A stretch of 64,000 nucleotides of DNA, taken from assembly GCF_014904705.1 (NCBI RefSeq), contig NZ_JACZCQ010000001.1:186001-250000 (forward strand). The letters are read 5' to 3'. The DNA comes from Nisaea sediminum. GTDB taxonomy: Bacteria > Pseudomonadota > Alphaproteobacteria > Thalassobaculales > Thalassobaculaceae. The translations under genes and the position numbers were made by a program. Below are positions 35,014 to 42,442 of this stretch, piece after piece. The notes beneath the pieces are model-generated. The model had not been told where the DNA came from and ran no database searches. It saw only the letters and a list, made by a program, of their open reading frames with translations. The number at the start of each line of letters is the position of its first letter. Position 1 is the stretch's first letter.

Positions 35014-38000
35014 ATGAGCGGATTCGACGACGGTCCCGGCGCGGAAATGTGGGAGCTCTTCGAGCAGGAGAGCGAGGATTATCTCGGTCAGATCGAGAGC
35101 CTGCTGTCCGGCAGTGCCTCCGATCTGATGAATCCGGAGACCATGAGCGCGCTGTTCCGCGCGATGCATTCCCTCAAAGGCGTTTCCGCGTCGCTCGGCC
35201 TGACGGGCATCGAGCTTGTCGCGCATCATGCCGAGGATCTGCTGGATCTGTTCCGCAACGGCGAGGCGCAGCCCGACGAGGCGACGCGGGATCTGCTGCT
35301 GCAGACCGCGGATACGCTGATCGCCCTCCGCGAAAACTGCGTCGGCGACCGCGTCGATGCGCCGGCGGACATGCATCTCGTCGCACAGTTGTCGCAGGCA
35401 AAAGCGCAACTGAAGAGCGGCGGCGCCGTGCAGCCTCCGCAGGCCGCACCGCAGCCTGCGCCCGAGCCGGCCGCCGCGGCACCGGAGCCTGCGCCAACTC
35501 CCGCACCGACTCCACCGCCTCCGCCGGTTCAGGAGGAAGAAGAGGACGCCGCGCCTGCCGGTCAGATGTCCATGCAGGTCTCCCAGGCGCCGGCCGATCC
35601 GTCGGAGCCCGAGTTCCAGCCGGAGACGGTTGAGCCTTTCGCCGAGGTGGTGAAGAGCGAGCTCGGCCAGCTCGCGGAAGCGCTTGAGAGCCCTGAGCTT
35701 GAGAGCCTCGATACGCAGGGCATATCGAGCTCGATCCTGGCGATCCGGGAAATGGCGAACGAGGTCGGCTATCTTGGCATCGCGACGGTTCTCGACGGCG
35801 TCGCCGAACTTCTGCGCGACTCGGACAGTCTGGACAAGACAGAGCTTACCCGCGGTCTCTGTATCTTCGTTCACCGGCTCCGCGTTCTCTCCGAGCTCGC
35901 CGAGTCCGGGATCTCGATGGAAGACGTGGACGATTCCATGTCGCCGCATATCTCCCGCGAAGCGCGCGACGTGGTCGACCGCCTGTCGGTCGCGGGCGGG
36001 GCGCCGCGGGACTGGGAACTGGTCGGCATTCTCGCCCGCGCGCTTGGTGTGCAGCGGATATCGGCCCTCGCGCGTCTCTCCAGCGAACTGACGATCCAGG
36101 AAGGCTGGCAGGACCGGCCGGGTGCGCTCGACGTGCTCGACGAGATCCGCCGCGAAAGCCAGGTGATCGGGATCGAGGGACTGAACGTCGCCTCGCTCGA
36201 CATGCGCCGGGAAACCTACGATCGCCTGCGCGACCGCATGGCGCTGCTGCTGACCAACGCCGAGGCGGCGGTTGCGGAGCTCAGGACCTCGCTCGGCGAC
36301 GAGATCTTCAACTCGCTGTCCCCGGATGCGCGCCAGCAGATCGCCGACTATCTGAAGGAACCGAACGCCAATCTGCTCGAGATCCAGGCCAAGCTGCCGG
36401 ACGGGCCGGCCTCGACCCAGCAGATCATGGAGCGGATCTACCAGGAACGCGTGATGTCGAACCGCGTCCTGGTCGATATCGATCCGGAGCTCTACCAGTT
36501 CCTGATCGGGATCAAGGGCTCGGCGGATCCATTGATGGCGTCGCTGCAGGGCATCGGCGGCGCGGCGCAGGCGCTGCAATCCTGGGCCGTTCTTGCCAGC
36601 AACCCGGTTCAGACCGCGGCGGCAGCACCGGCACAGACCCCGCCGCAACCTCAACCGGCGCAGCCCGCGGCCGAAGAGCCGGCGAACGTGATGCATATCG
36701 GCGATGACTGGACAGTCGGGAAGACCTCCCGTCCGGCCGCGCCGCCTCCGCCGCCGCAACAGCAGGCGCCGCGGCAGACCCCGCCGCCTCAGCCGAGCGC
36801 GCCGTCGGTGCAGCACGCTCCTTCCGCGGCACCGGTACCTCCGCCTCTGGCTGCCGAGCAATCCCAGCTTCAGCCGGTCACGTCCGAAGGTGCGGTGCCG
36901 GCCGAGCGGACCGAAGGCGGAGCGCCGAGCCGGAATGTCGGCGGCGGTTCGCTCCGTGTTTCGTCGGAACTGGTGGACAATTACCTCGACACCGTCGCGG
37001 AACTTCGGCTCTGCATCTCCCGCATCGAGCAGGGCGCCTCGGAAGCCGGTTTTGCCAGCACCATCGCGGAGCTCCGTTCCGTCGCCAAGCAGACCGGCGC
37101 GCGCAAAGCCGAGCGGCTGAACCTCGCGGCGAGCCATATCGACGAAGCAGGCAAGGTGCTCGCGAACCAGATCGCGAAAGCCGAAACGACGCTGCGGATG
37201 CTGCATTCCGTCACGCTGCAGCTCCGGGTCGTGCCGATCAGCATCGTCCTCGGACGGATGCCGCGCCTGGTCCGGGATTTGTCCCGCAGCCTCGGAAAGC
37301 AGGTCAATCTCGAGGTCGAGGACGGGGATATCCAGATCGACAAGTCGATGGTCGATGCGCTCATGGAGCCGATGGTGCACATGATCCGCAACGCCATGGA
37401 TCACGGCATCGAGCCGGCGGACGAACGTGTCCGCCTCGGCAAACCCGAGAAGGCGACGCTCACGCTCGAGGCGACTCAGAACGGCAACGTCGCGCAGATC
37501 ATGATCGCCGACGACGGCCGAGGACTGAACACCGGACGCATCCGGGCGAAAGCGATCGAGCGCGGACTGATCTCGGATCAGGATGCGTCCCGGATGTCGG
37601 AGCGCGAGATCCAGCGCCTGATTTTCGCCCCGGGCTTCTCGACCGCGGCGGCAGTTACAGAGACCTCCGGCCGCGGGGTCGGCATGGACGTCGTGCTGAC
37701 GACGATCCGGCGCCTCGGCGGGGCGATCGACATCGACAGCGTCGAGGGCGAGGGGACGAAGTTCTACCTCAGCTTCCCGGTCTCGGCGGCGCTGCAGCGG
37801 ATCGTCGTGGTCACGGACGGCGAACGCGATCTCGGGTTGCCTGAACGCGCGATCGTCGAGGTGATCGAGGTGCGGCGCAGCGCGATCCAGGAAGTCGGTG
37901 AACTGGCCGGGATCCAGCATCGCGACGGCTTCCTGCCAGTGCGCTCCATCGAGACCATGCTGGGGTGGGAGACGCCGGAAGTCGCGGCAAACCAGACAGC

Positions 38001-38205
38001 CATGCCTGTGGTGATCATAGGCACGCCGCAGCGCCGGGTCGGCGTCGCGGTCTCCCGGGTGAAGCGCCGCCAGGAAGTCTTCATGAAGGAGCTGCATCCG
38101 GCGCTGAACGCTGTGGATGTGCTTGCGGGGGCGACGGTGATGGGCGAGGGGCAGCCGCTTCTCGTGCTCGATCCGGAAACGCTTATCGCGATCGCCGGCG
38201 GCTGA
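35014..38205 (+). CDS. cheA: Chemotaxis histidine kinase CheA, extended
   Basis: 1063 residues. P1 Hpt domain at 1-110 with phospho-His52 in RAMHSLKGVSASLG. A Pro/Ala linker (about 140-175) is followed by an unusual helical section, about 200-540, including a Hpt-like segment (LAIREMANEVGYLGIATVL) with no histidine. A second Pro/Gln-rich linker runs from about 555 to 640. Dimerisation helices start with RVSSELVDNYLDTVAEL. The HATPase has N-box HMIRNAMDHGIE (about residue 788), DDGRGLN and TSGRGVGMDVV. A C-terminal CheW-like domain ends the protein. No receiver and no separate P2 are visible. CheA is normally about 650-750 residues, so about 350 are extra. Confidence 0.92.
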   Translation: MSGFDDGPGAEMWELFEQESEDYLGQIESLLSGSASDLMNPETMSALFRAMHSLKGVSASLGLTGIELVAHHAEDLLDLFRNGEAQPDEATRDLLLQTADTLIALRENCVGDRVDAPADMHLVAQLSQAKAQLKSGGAVQPPQAAPQPAPEPAAAAPEPAPTPAPTPPPPPVQEEEEDAAPAGQMSMQVSQAPADPSEPEFQPETVEPFAEVVKSELGQLAEALESPELESLDTQGISSSILAIREMANEVGYLGIATVLDGVAELLRDSDSLDKTELTRGLCIFVHRLRVLSELAESGISMEDVDDSMSPHISREARDVVDRLSVAGGAPRDWELVGILARALGVQRISALARLSSELTIQEGWQDRPGALDVLDEIRRESQVIGIEGLNVASLDMRRETYDRLRDRMALLLTNAEAAVAELRTSLGDEIFNSLSPDARQQIADYLKEPNANLLEIQAKLPDGPASTQQIMERIYQERVMSNRVLVDIDPELYQFLIGIKGSADPLMASLQGIGGAAQALQSWAVLASNPVQTAAAAPAQTPPQPQPAQPAAEEPANVMHIGDDWTVGKTSRPAAPPPPPQQQAPRQTPPPQPSAPSVQHAPSAAPVPPPLAAEQSQLQPVTSEGAVPAERTEGGAPSRNVGGGSLRVSSELVDNYLDTVAELRLCISRIEQGASEAGFASTIAELRSVAKQTGARKAERLNLAASHIDEAGKVLANQIAKAETTLRMLHSVTLQLRVVPISIVLGRMPRLVRDLSRSLGKQVNLEVEDGDIQIDKSMVDALMEPMVHMIRNAMDHGIEPADERVRLGKPEKATLTLEATQNGNVAQIMIADDGRGLNTGRIRAKAIERGLISDQDASRMSEREIQRLIFAPGFSTAAAVTETSGRGVGMDVVLTTIRRLGGAIDIDSVEGEGTKFYLSFPVSAALQRIVVVTDGERDLGLPERAIVEVIEVRRSAIQEVGELAGIQHRDGFLPVRSIETMLGWETPEVAANQTAMPVVIIGTPQRRVGVAVSRVKRRQEVFMKELHPALNAVDVLAGATVMGEGQPLLVLDPETLIAIAGG

Positions 38206-38212
38206 CGGAGCG

Positions 38213-39298
38213 CTATTTCGGCAGCTGAAGCGTGACGCCGGAGATCCAGCTCGCGATCTTCTGCAGCGGCAGGACTGTATCCGCCGCCTTTTCCTCGAAC
38301 GCGACCTTGGGCATGCCGTAGACGATGGAGGTTTCCTCGTCCTGGGCGGCGGTGCGGGCACCGGCCTGACGCATGGCGAGCAAGCCGTCCGCGCCGTCGC
38401 GCCCCATACCGGTCAGGATCACGCCGACAGCCTTCTTGCCCAGTTCCTGCGCGGCCGATTTCATCATCACGTCGACCGCCGGACAATGTCCACCGATCCG
38501 TTCGCTCTCGCCCAGTGCGGTCCAGATCCCCTTGTTGCCCTTGCGCAGCCTGAACTGACGGTCGCCCGGGGCGACGACGGCGAGGCCGGGCCGTAGCGCC
38601 TGACCGTCATGCGCCAGTTCAACATCGATGCGGCAGGACTGATCCAGTCGCTTGGCGAAATCGGGAACATAGTCCTTCGGCATATGCTGCACGATGGCGA
38701 TCGGCGGGCAGTTCCGGTCGAGCCCGGAGAGCACCGTGAGCAGCGCGTCTGTACCGCCGGTCGAGGCGCCGATGCAGATCACCGTTCCGAGATAGGGAAC
38801 CCCGGTATCCTCGACAGGCCGCGGTTTCTCCGGCGCGCTGGGCATCGGCGCGCGGGCGGGGGCCGCTTGCGGCTGTACAGGCGCGGGCGCGTTCCGGGGA
38901 CGGTCGCGCCGTGCCTGCCGGATGGCCGATTCCAGTTTGGAGGATACGGCCCGGAGTTCCTCGCGGATATCCAGTTCAGGGATGGCGATATGGTCGGAGC
39001 CACCGATCTTGAGATCGGCCGCGACGGCGCGGCCTTCGCCGCTTTCGCCGGCGGTGACGAGCAGTGTCGGGCGGTTGGCCGCCTTCACCAGCGCGAAAAC
39101 TGATCTCAAGCCGGCGAAGTCTGCGTCGCGCGCCGCGAGGACAACGATGGCGGCGCCCGAGAGGCGTTCCGGTGTTGCGCGGGTCTGGGAGATTGACGTA
39201 ACGGTGGCGCCGTCGGCAAAGGGTGTCACGTTTTCCGCCACGACCTTGCGCAACAGCGGGTCGAGGGCGACGACCAGGATTTCACCGGAAGCACTCAA
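38213..39298 (-). CDS. cheB: CheB methylesterase with degenerate N-terminal receiver
   Basis: 361 residues; TTG start overlapping the CheR stop as TTGA (39295-39298). The C-terminal esterase is intact: Ser179 (IGASTGG), His205 (VQHMPKDY) and Asp301 (GMGRDGADG). The first 125 residues keep the receiver fold pattern, but the acidic pair reads VVALDP and the acceptor region VVLAARDADF, so the phosphorylatable Asp is missing. A Pro/Ala linker (135-165) joins the halves. It removes methyl groups from, or deamidates, receptor glutamines. How it is activated is unclear; the separate CheB-like receiver at 33679 is a candidate partner. It is convergent with cheA, 7 bp apart. Confidence 0.9.
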   Translation of the reverse strand: MSASGEILVVALDPLLRKVVAENVTPFADGATVTSISQTRATPERLSGAAIVVLAARDADFAGLRSVFALVKAANRPTLLVTAGESGEGRAVAADLKIGGSDHIAIPELDIREELRAVSSKLESAIRQARRDRPRNAPAPVQPQAAPARAPMPSAPEKPRPVEDTGVPYLGTVICIGASTGGTDALLTVLSGLDRNCPPIAIVQHMPKDYVPDFAKRLDQSCRIDVELAHDGQALRPGLAVVAPGDRQFRLRKGNKGIWTALGESERIGGHCPAVDVMMKSAAQELGKKAVGVILTGMGRDGADGLLAMRQAGARTAAQDEETSIVYGMPKVAFEEKAADTVLPLQKIASWISGVTLQLPK

Positions 39299-40140
39299 GT
39301 CTTGGCTTTCTTTCGGAAAATGGCGGGCTGGATCTGGTCGAGATAGATCCGCGCGTGATCTGGGTTGTCGGTATGGCCGATGAACAGATATCCGCCGGGC
39401 GCCAGAAGATTGCTCAGGTTGCGCACCAGGTTCTCCCTCGTCGCATCGTCGAAATAAATCATGACGTTACGACAGAGTATCAGATGGTAGCGTCCGCGTA
39501 ACTTGTCGAGCGGCTCGGTCAGGTTGAGCCAGCGGAACATGACGTCGTCCCGGACCGCCTGGATCACGCGGTAGGTATCGTCACCCAGATACTCGAGATA
39601 TTTCTGCTTCCAGTCCGGCGGCATGTGCCGGAAGAGGTCGGATTTGTACTCGCCGATCGCCCCCTTGCGCAGGGCTGCCGTTGCGATATCCGTTGCGAGA
39701 ATTCCGGCATCGAGATCCTGGTAGTGTGGGCCGAAATACTCCCGCATCGCCATGACGACGGAATAGGCTTCCTCGCCGGCCGCCGCCGCAGCGCTCCAGA
39801 TCCGGATATCGCGCGAGCGGTCCCGTTTCAGGCTTTCGGAGAGTTCGGGAAGCAGCTTCTTCGCGAGGAATTCGAAATGCGCCGGCTCGCGGTAGAAATA
39901 GCTGTGGTTGGTCGAGAGATGCTCGACCACATTGATCAGCAGATCCTCGCGCCCGTCGCTCCTGGCCTCGTGCAGGAGCTCCGCGATCGAGCCGTGTCCG
40001 GACATGCTCATGAAGCCGCGCAGGCGCGAGTCCAGGAAGCTTTGCGCGTTCGCCGGGACGATGATGCCGAATTTCTGGTGCGCGAGGCGGCGGAGTTCGT
40101 CGAACTCCGCCCCTACCAGATCAGTATTTTCCAAAGTCAC
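39295..40140 (-). CDS. cheR: Chemoreceptor glutamate methyltransferase CheR
   Basis: 281 residues, GTG start inside the end of the MCP gene (20-bp overlap). The N-terminal helical CheR_N domain carries the receptor-binding residues (FLDSRLRGFM). The SAM-binding domain has EHLSTNHSYFYREPAHFEFL (family TxFFR region, here SYFYRE), WSAAAAAGEEAYSV (usually WSxxCxxGEEPYS) and YHLILCRNVMIYFD. It adds methyl groups to receptor glutamates from SAM. The motif I is poorer in Cys/Pro than usual, but the GEE is kept. Coupled to cheB downstream. Confidence 0.92.
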   Translation of the reverse strand: MTLENTDLVGAEFDELRRLAHQKFGIIVPANAQSFLDSRLRGFMSMSGHGSIAELLHEARSDGREDLLINVVEHLSTNHSYFYREPAHFEFLAKKLLPELSESLKRDRSRDIRIWSAAAAAGEEAYSVVMAMREYFGPHYQDLDAGILATDIATAALRKGAIGEYKSDLFRHMPPDWKQKYLEYLGDDTYRVIQAVRDDVMFRWLNLTEPLDKLRGRYHLILCRNVMIYFDDATRENLVRNLSNLLAPGGYLFIGHTDNPDHARIYLDQIQPAIFRKKAKT

Positions 40141-41809
40141 CCGATGTGATCTTGTCGTCCTGCGCCTGGCGCTTGCCGCTCTGACCCTTTTCCGTCGGCG
40201 GAAGGGGGGCGGACGCGTCCTCGGCGGGTGCCGGGGCGTGCGAGCCGTTCAGCTTGAAGCGGGAAACCGATTCCTGCAGTTCCCGACCCCGGCCGGCAAG
40301 GGCGCCGGAGGTGGCGGCCATCTGCTGGGCGGCCGCCGCATTCTGCTGGATCACGGTGTTCAGGCGGTGGATCGCGACGTTGATCTCGTCCGCGCCGACC
40401 GACTGTTCCTCACTCGCGGCGGTGATGCCCTGCACGAGGTCCTTCGTGCGGGTGATTTCCGGCAGCAGGTCGTTCAGCAGGCGGTTGGTGTTTTCCGCCG
40501 CCTCGCGGCCGTCCGCGGAGGCGTCCTGGATTTCGCTCGCCGCCTGTTTCGAGATCTCCGCAAGGCGGGAGACCTCGGAGGCGACGACGGCGAAGCCGCG
40601 GCCATGTTCGCCCGCGCGGGCCGCTTCGACCGATGCGTTGAGCGCGAGCAGTTCGATCTTCCGGGTGATTTCCTCGACTACGAGGATCTTGTCGGAGATG
40701 TCCTTCATCGCGGCCGCGGTCGCGGTCATGGCATCCGCGCAGCGTCCGGCTTCCGTCGCCATGCGTTCGGAGACCTTTTCGGTCTCTTCCGCGTTCTTGG
40801 CGTTCTGCCGGATGCCGGCGGTCATTTCCTCCATCGCGGCGGATGTTTCCTGCACGCTCGAGGCCTGATCGTTCACGCCGTCGGAGACCTGCTGGGCGGT
40901 CTGCCGAAGCTCGTTGCTGCCGCTCGTCACACCGCCCGAGACCGTCCGGATGGTGCCGAGCATGTCCTGCAGGTTCTTCTGCATCGCGTCGATCGCCCGC
41001 ATGACGCGGCCGATCTCGTCATTGCTGCCGCTCACCGGAACCGGCGTCGACAGGTCGCCGGCGGCGAAACGGTCTACGGCCTCGACGGCGGCGTTGAGGC
41101 GCCGACGGATGCCGATGGCGAGCGGGATGCCGACGATCAGGGAGAGCGAGACCGCGACGATGGCGGCGATCGTCAGGCTGCTGATGGCGCGCTGTTCCGC
41201 GGCGTGGATGGCTTCGACCGATTCATTGGTCATGCCATTCACCTTGTCGAGCAGCTGATGCACATGCGTGTTCAGGCGGGTCTGCATCTCCTCGATCTTG
41301 CTGGTGTGGATGCTGAGATGCGAGAGCCGGGGAATGCGCTCGCCCGCGGCCTTTACCAGTGCCCGGAGCTGCGTCGTCACGACCTGGCCCGTCTTGCCGA
41401 TCTCGCTATGCTCGGCCTCGATCTCTGTGAGGAGTTTCTGCACTTCGGCATACTCGAGGCCACGATTTCCACCGGCATCGATTGCAGGTTTCAGCAGCTT
41501 GTTGATTTCGGAGAATTTGTCGTCGACGACCGTTCCAAGTTCGGCGAATCTCGCGAGGTGGTCGTCCGCCTCGCCGCCGCGCCCCTGGGCAGCAACGGAA
41601 ATCGCGACATGGATCGCCATCTCCTGCTGCAGCTGAAGTTCGACTGCGGAACTGACCAGCATGGCGATCGGGGTGTCTGTTTCCGTGATCTGTTCCACCT
41701 GTGATTTCACGGTGGACATGGTCCAGATGGCGAAGCCGGCGAAACCGCAGAGTGCGGCGGCCATGAAGAGAACCAAAGCGGTCAGCTTCGTGGACAAATT
41801 CAAAGACAT
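40121..41809 (-). CDS. Methyl-accepting chemotaxis protein with periplasmic helical sensor
   Basis: 562 residues. TM1 (about 10-30, LTALVLFMAAALCGFAGFAIW, split: LTALVLFMAAALC / GFAGFAIW), a periplasmic helical bundle of about 160 residues resembling 4HB sensors, and TM2 (ISSLTIAAIVAVSLSLIVGI). A HAMP domain and an MCP signalling domain with tip EEITRKIELLALNASVEAAR follow. There is no C-terminal CheR-tethering pentapeptide; the C-terminus is DDKITSGDFGKY. It is first in the MCP-cheR-cheB operon and is probably the input for the cheA system next door. Ligand unknown. Confidence 0.9.
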   Translation of the reverse strand: MSLNLSTKLTALVLFMAAALCGFAGFAIWTMSTVKSQVEQITETDTPIAMLVSSAVELQLQQEMAIHVAISVAAQGRGGEADDHLARFAELGTVVDDKFSEINKLLKPAIDAGGNRGLEYAEVQKLLTEIEAEHSEIGKTGQVVTTQLRALVKAAGERIPRLSHLSIHTSKIEEMQTRLNTHVHQLLDKVNGMTNESVEAIHAAEQRAISSLTIAAIVAVSLSLIVGIPLAIGIRRRLNAAVEAVDRFAAGDLSTPVPVSGSNDEIGRVMRAIDAMQKNLQDMLGTIRTVSGGVTSGSNELRQTAQQVSDGVNDQASSVQETSAAMEEMTAGIRQNAKNAEETEKVSERMATEAGRCADAMTATAAAMKDISDKILVVEEITRKIELLALNASVEAARAGEHGRGFAVVASEVSRLAEISKQAASEIQDASADGREAAENTNRLLNDLLPEITRTKDLVQGITAASEEQSVGADEINVAIHRLNTVIQQNAAAAQQMAATSGALAGRGRELQESVSRFKLNGSHAPAPAEDASAPLPPTEKGQSGKRQAQDDKITSGDFGKY

Positions 41810-42104
41810 TAATGTGGCCCCCTGATTTTCCCGAACGGCCCACGCAGCCCTGCGTTCTGTCGGGCGAATTTACGTTGAATTCCAGTATATCTTCGTGATC
41901 ACCGCAGTGCAGCCTCTTAATTCGACCGCTCTGCATAGAATTACCGCCAATACTAGTTGCGACGCAGGACGTTAGAGGTCCTTCAGCCGGCGCTCGCGCG
42001 CGTTCCGGCCGAGAGGCTTTTCCGGCCCGGAATAGAATCGAGGCAGGATAACCCGGTTGATTCGGGGTTGATCAGACCGAGGCTCGGGATCGGCGAGGGG
42101 CCTA

Positions 42105-42128
42105 CCCGTGCGTCTTGCGACGCACGGG
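42105..42128. other. Perfect hairpin of unknown role upstream of urtA
   Basis: CCCGTGCGTC (42105-42114) and GACGCACGGG (42119-42128) pair perfectly around TTGC. There is no U-run on either side, so it is not a standard terminator. It ends 12 bp before the first copy of the 18-bp repeat. Confidence 0.5.
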
Positions 42129-42140
42129 CCAGGGTCGAGT

Positions 42141-42158
42141 GGTGCAACAACAACCCTG
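42141..42158 (+). repeat. 18-bp direct repeat, copy 1
   Basis: GGTGCAACAACAACCCTG, identical to the sequence at 42406-42423, 265 bp away. Here it follows the hairpin at 42105-42128 and has no sigma-54 motif in front. A loose similarity, AC..GGGAG, continues downstream of both copies. Confidence 0.85.
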
Positions 42159-42251
42159 TACGGGAGCCGAGGCCCCACCATTCAGATGTCATTCGCGATA
42201 GTTCGGGTCAATGGCGTCGCGAATGTTACGAAAAGGTTAAAAAACAGGCAG

Positions 42252-42268
42252 TGCACAATATTGGTGCA
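42252..42268 (+). promoter_or_regulatory. NtrC-type enhancer site
   Basis: TGCACAATATTGGTGCA matches the established NtrC consensus TGCACC-N5-GGTGCA at 11 of 12 fixed positions. It lies about 110 bp upstream of the sigma-54 promoter, around -145 relative to the predicted start site, a normal enhancer distance. Confidence 0.75.
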
Positions 42269-42378
42269 AAATTTCGCTCTCTTCATGCGGATCACCAGCT
42301 GCTACCGGTCTCAAGATTTCCGATTAGAAAACTGAAAAAAATCACTTTTTTTGCGAGTCCTCCCGCCACCTCCAGGCA

Positions 42379-42394
42379 TGGCACAGCGCTTGCT
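42379..42394 (+). promoter_or_regulatory. Sigma-54 promoter of the urt operon
   Basis: TGGCACAGCGCTTGCT has the -24 GG (42380-42381) and -12 GC (42392-42393) separated by exactly 10 bp, matching TGGCAC-N5-TTGCW. Transcription should begin near 42405, leaving a leader of about 38 nt before urtA. Confidence 0.82.
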
Positions 42395-42405
42395 ATTTCG
42401 TGTGC

Positions 42406-42423
42406 GGTGCAACAACAACCCTG
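42406..42423 (+). repeat. 18-bp direct repeat, copy 2, at the predicted urt transcription start
   Basis: GGTGCAACAACAACCCTG. It starts 12-13 bp after the -12 element, so it would form the first bases of the sigma-54 transcript, and it ends 19 bp before the urtA ATG, just ahead of the GGGAG ribosome binding site. Confidence 0.85.
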
Positions 42424-42442
42424 GACTTGGGAGAACTAATCA

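Larger units (their letters stand above)
41810..42442. other. 633-bp regulatory region before the urt operon
   Basis: The longest non-coding stretch in the window, between the divergent MCP gene and urtA. It contains a strong hairpin (42105-42128), two copies of an 18-bp repeat, a 9-bp inverted repeat CATTCGCGA/TCGCGAATG (42190-42198, 42217-42225), an NtrC-type site and a sigma-54 promoter. The 42190-42360 part is AT-rich. No convincing protein gene or tRNA was seen. Confidence 0.7.

Noticed and set aside
34801-38361. Very long open frame antisense to cheA, with similar ones antisense to the RND pump and the binding protein
   Set aside because: Arg/Gly/His-rich translations with no domains, opposite well-supported genes; typical shadow frames of high-GC coding sequence.
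42105-42128. Hairpin upstream of urtA as a transcription terminator
   Set aside because: No U-run on either strand, and no upstream gene reads toward it on the plus strand.
42186-42335. Small open frame between the urt repeat copies
   Set aside because: It runs through the NtrC site and an AT-rich spacer, has no ribosome binding site and no protein-like composition.
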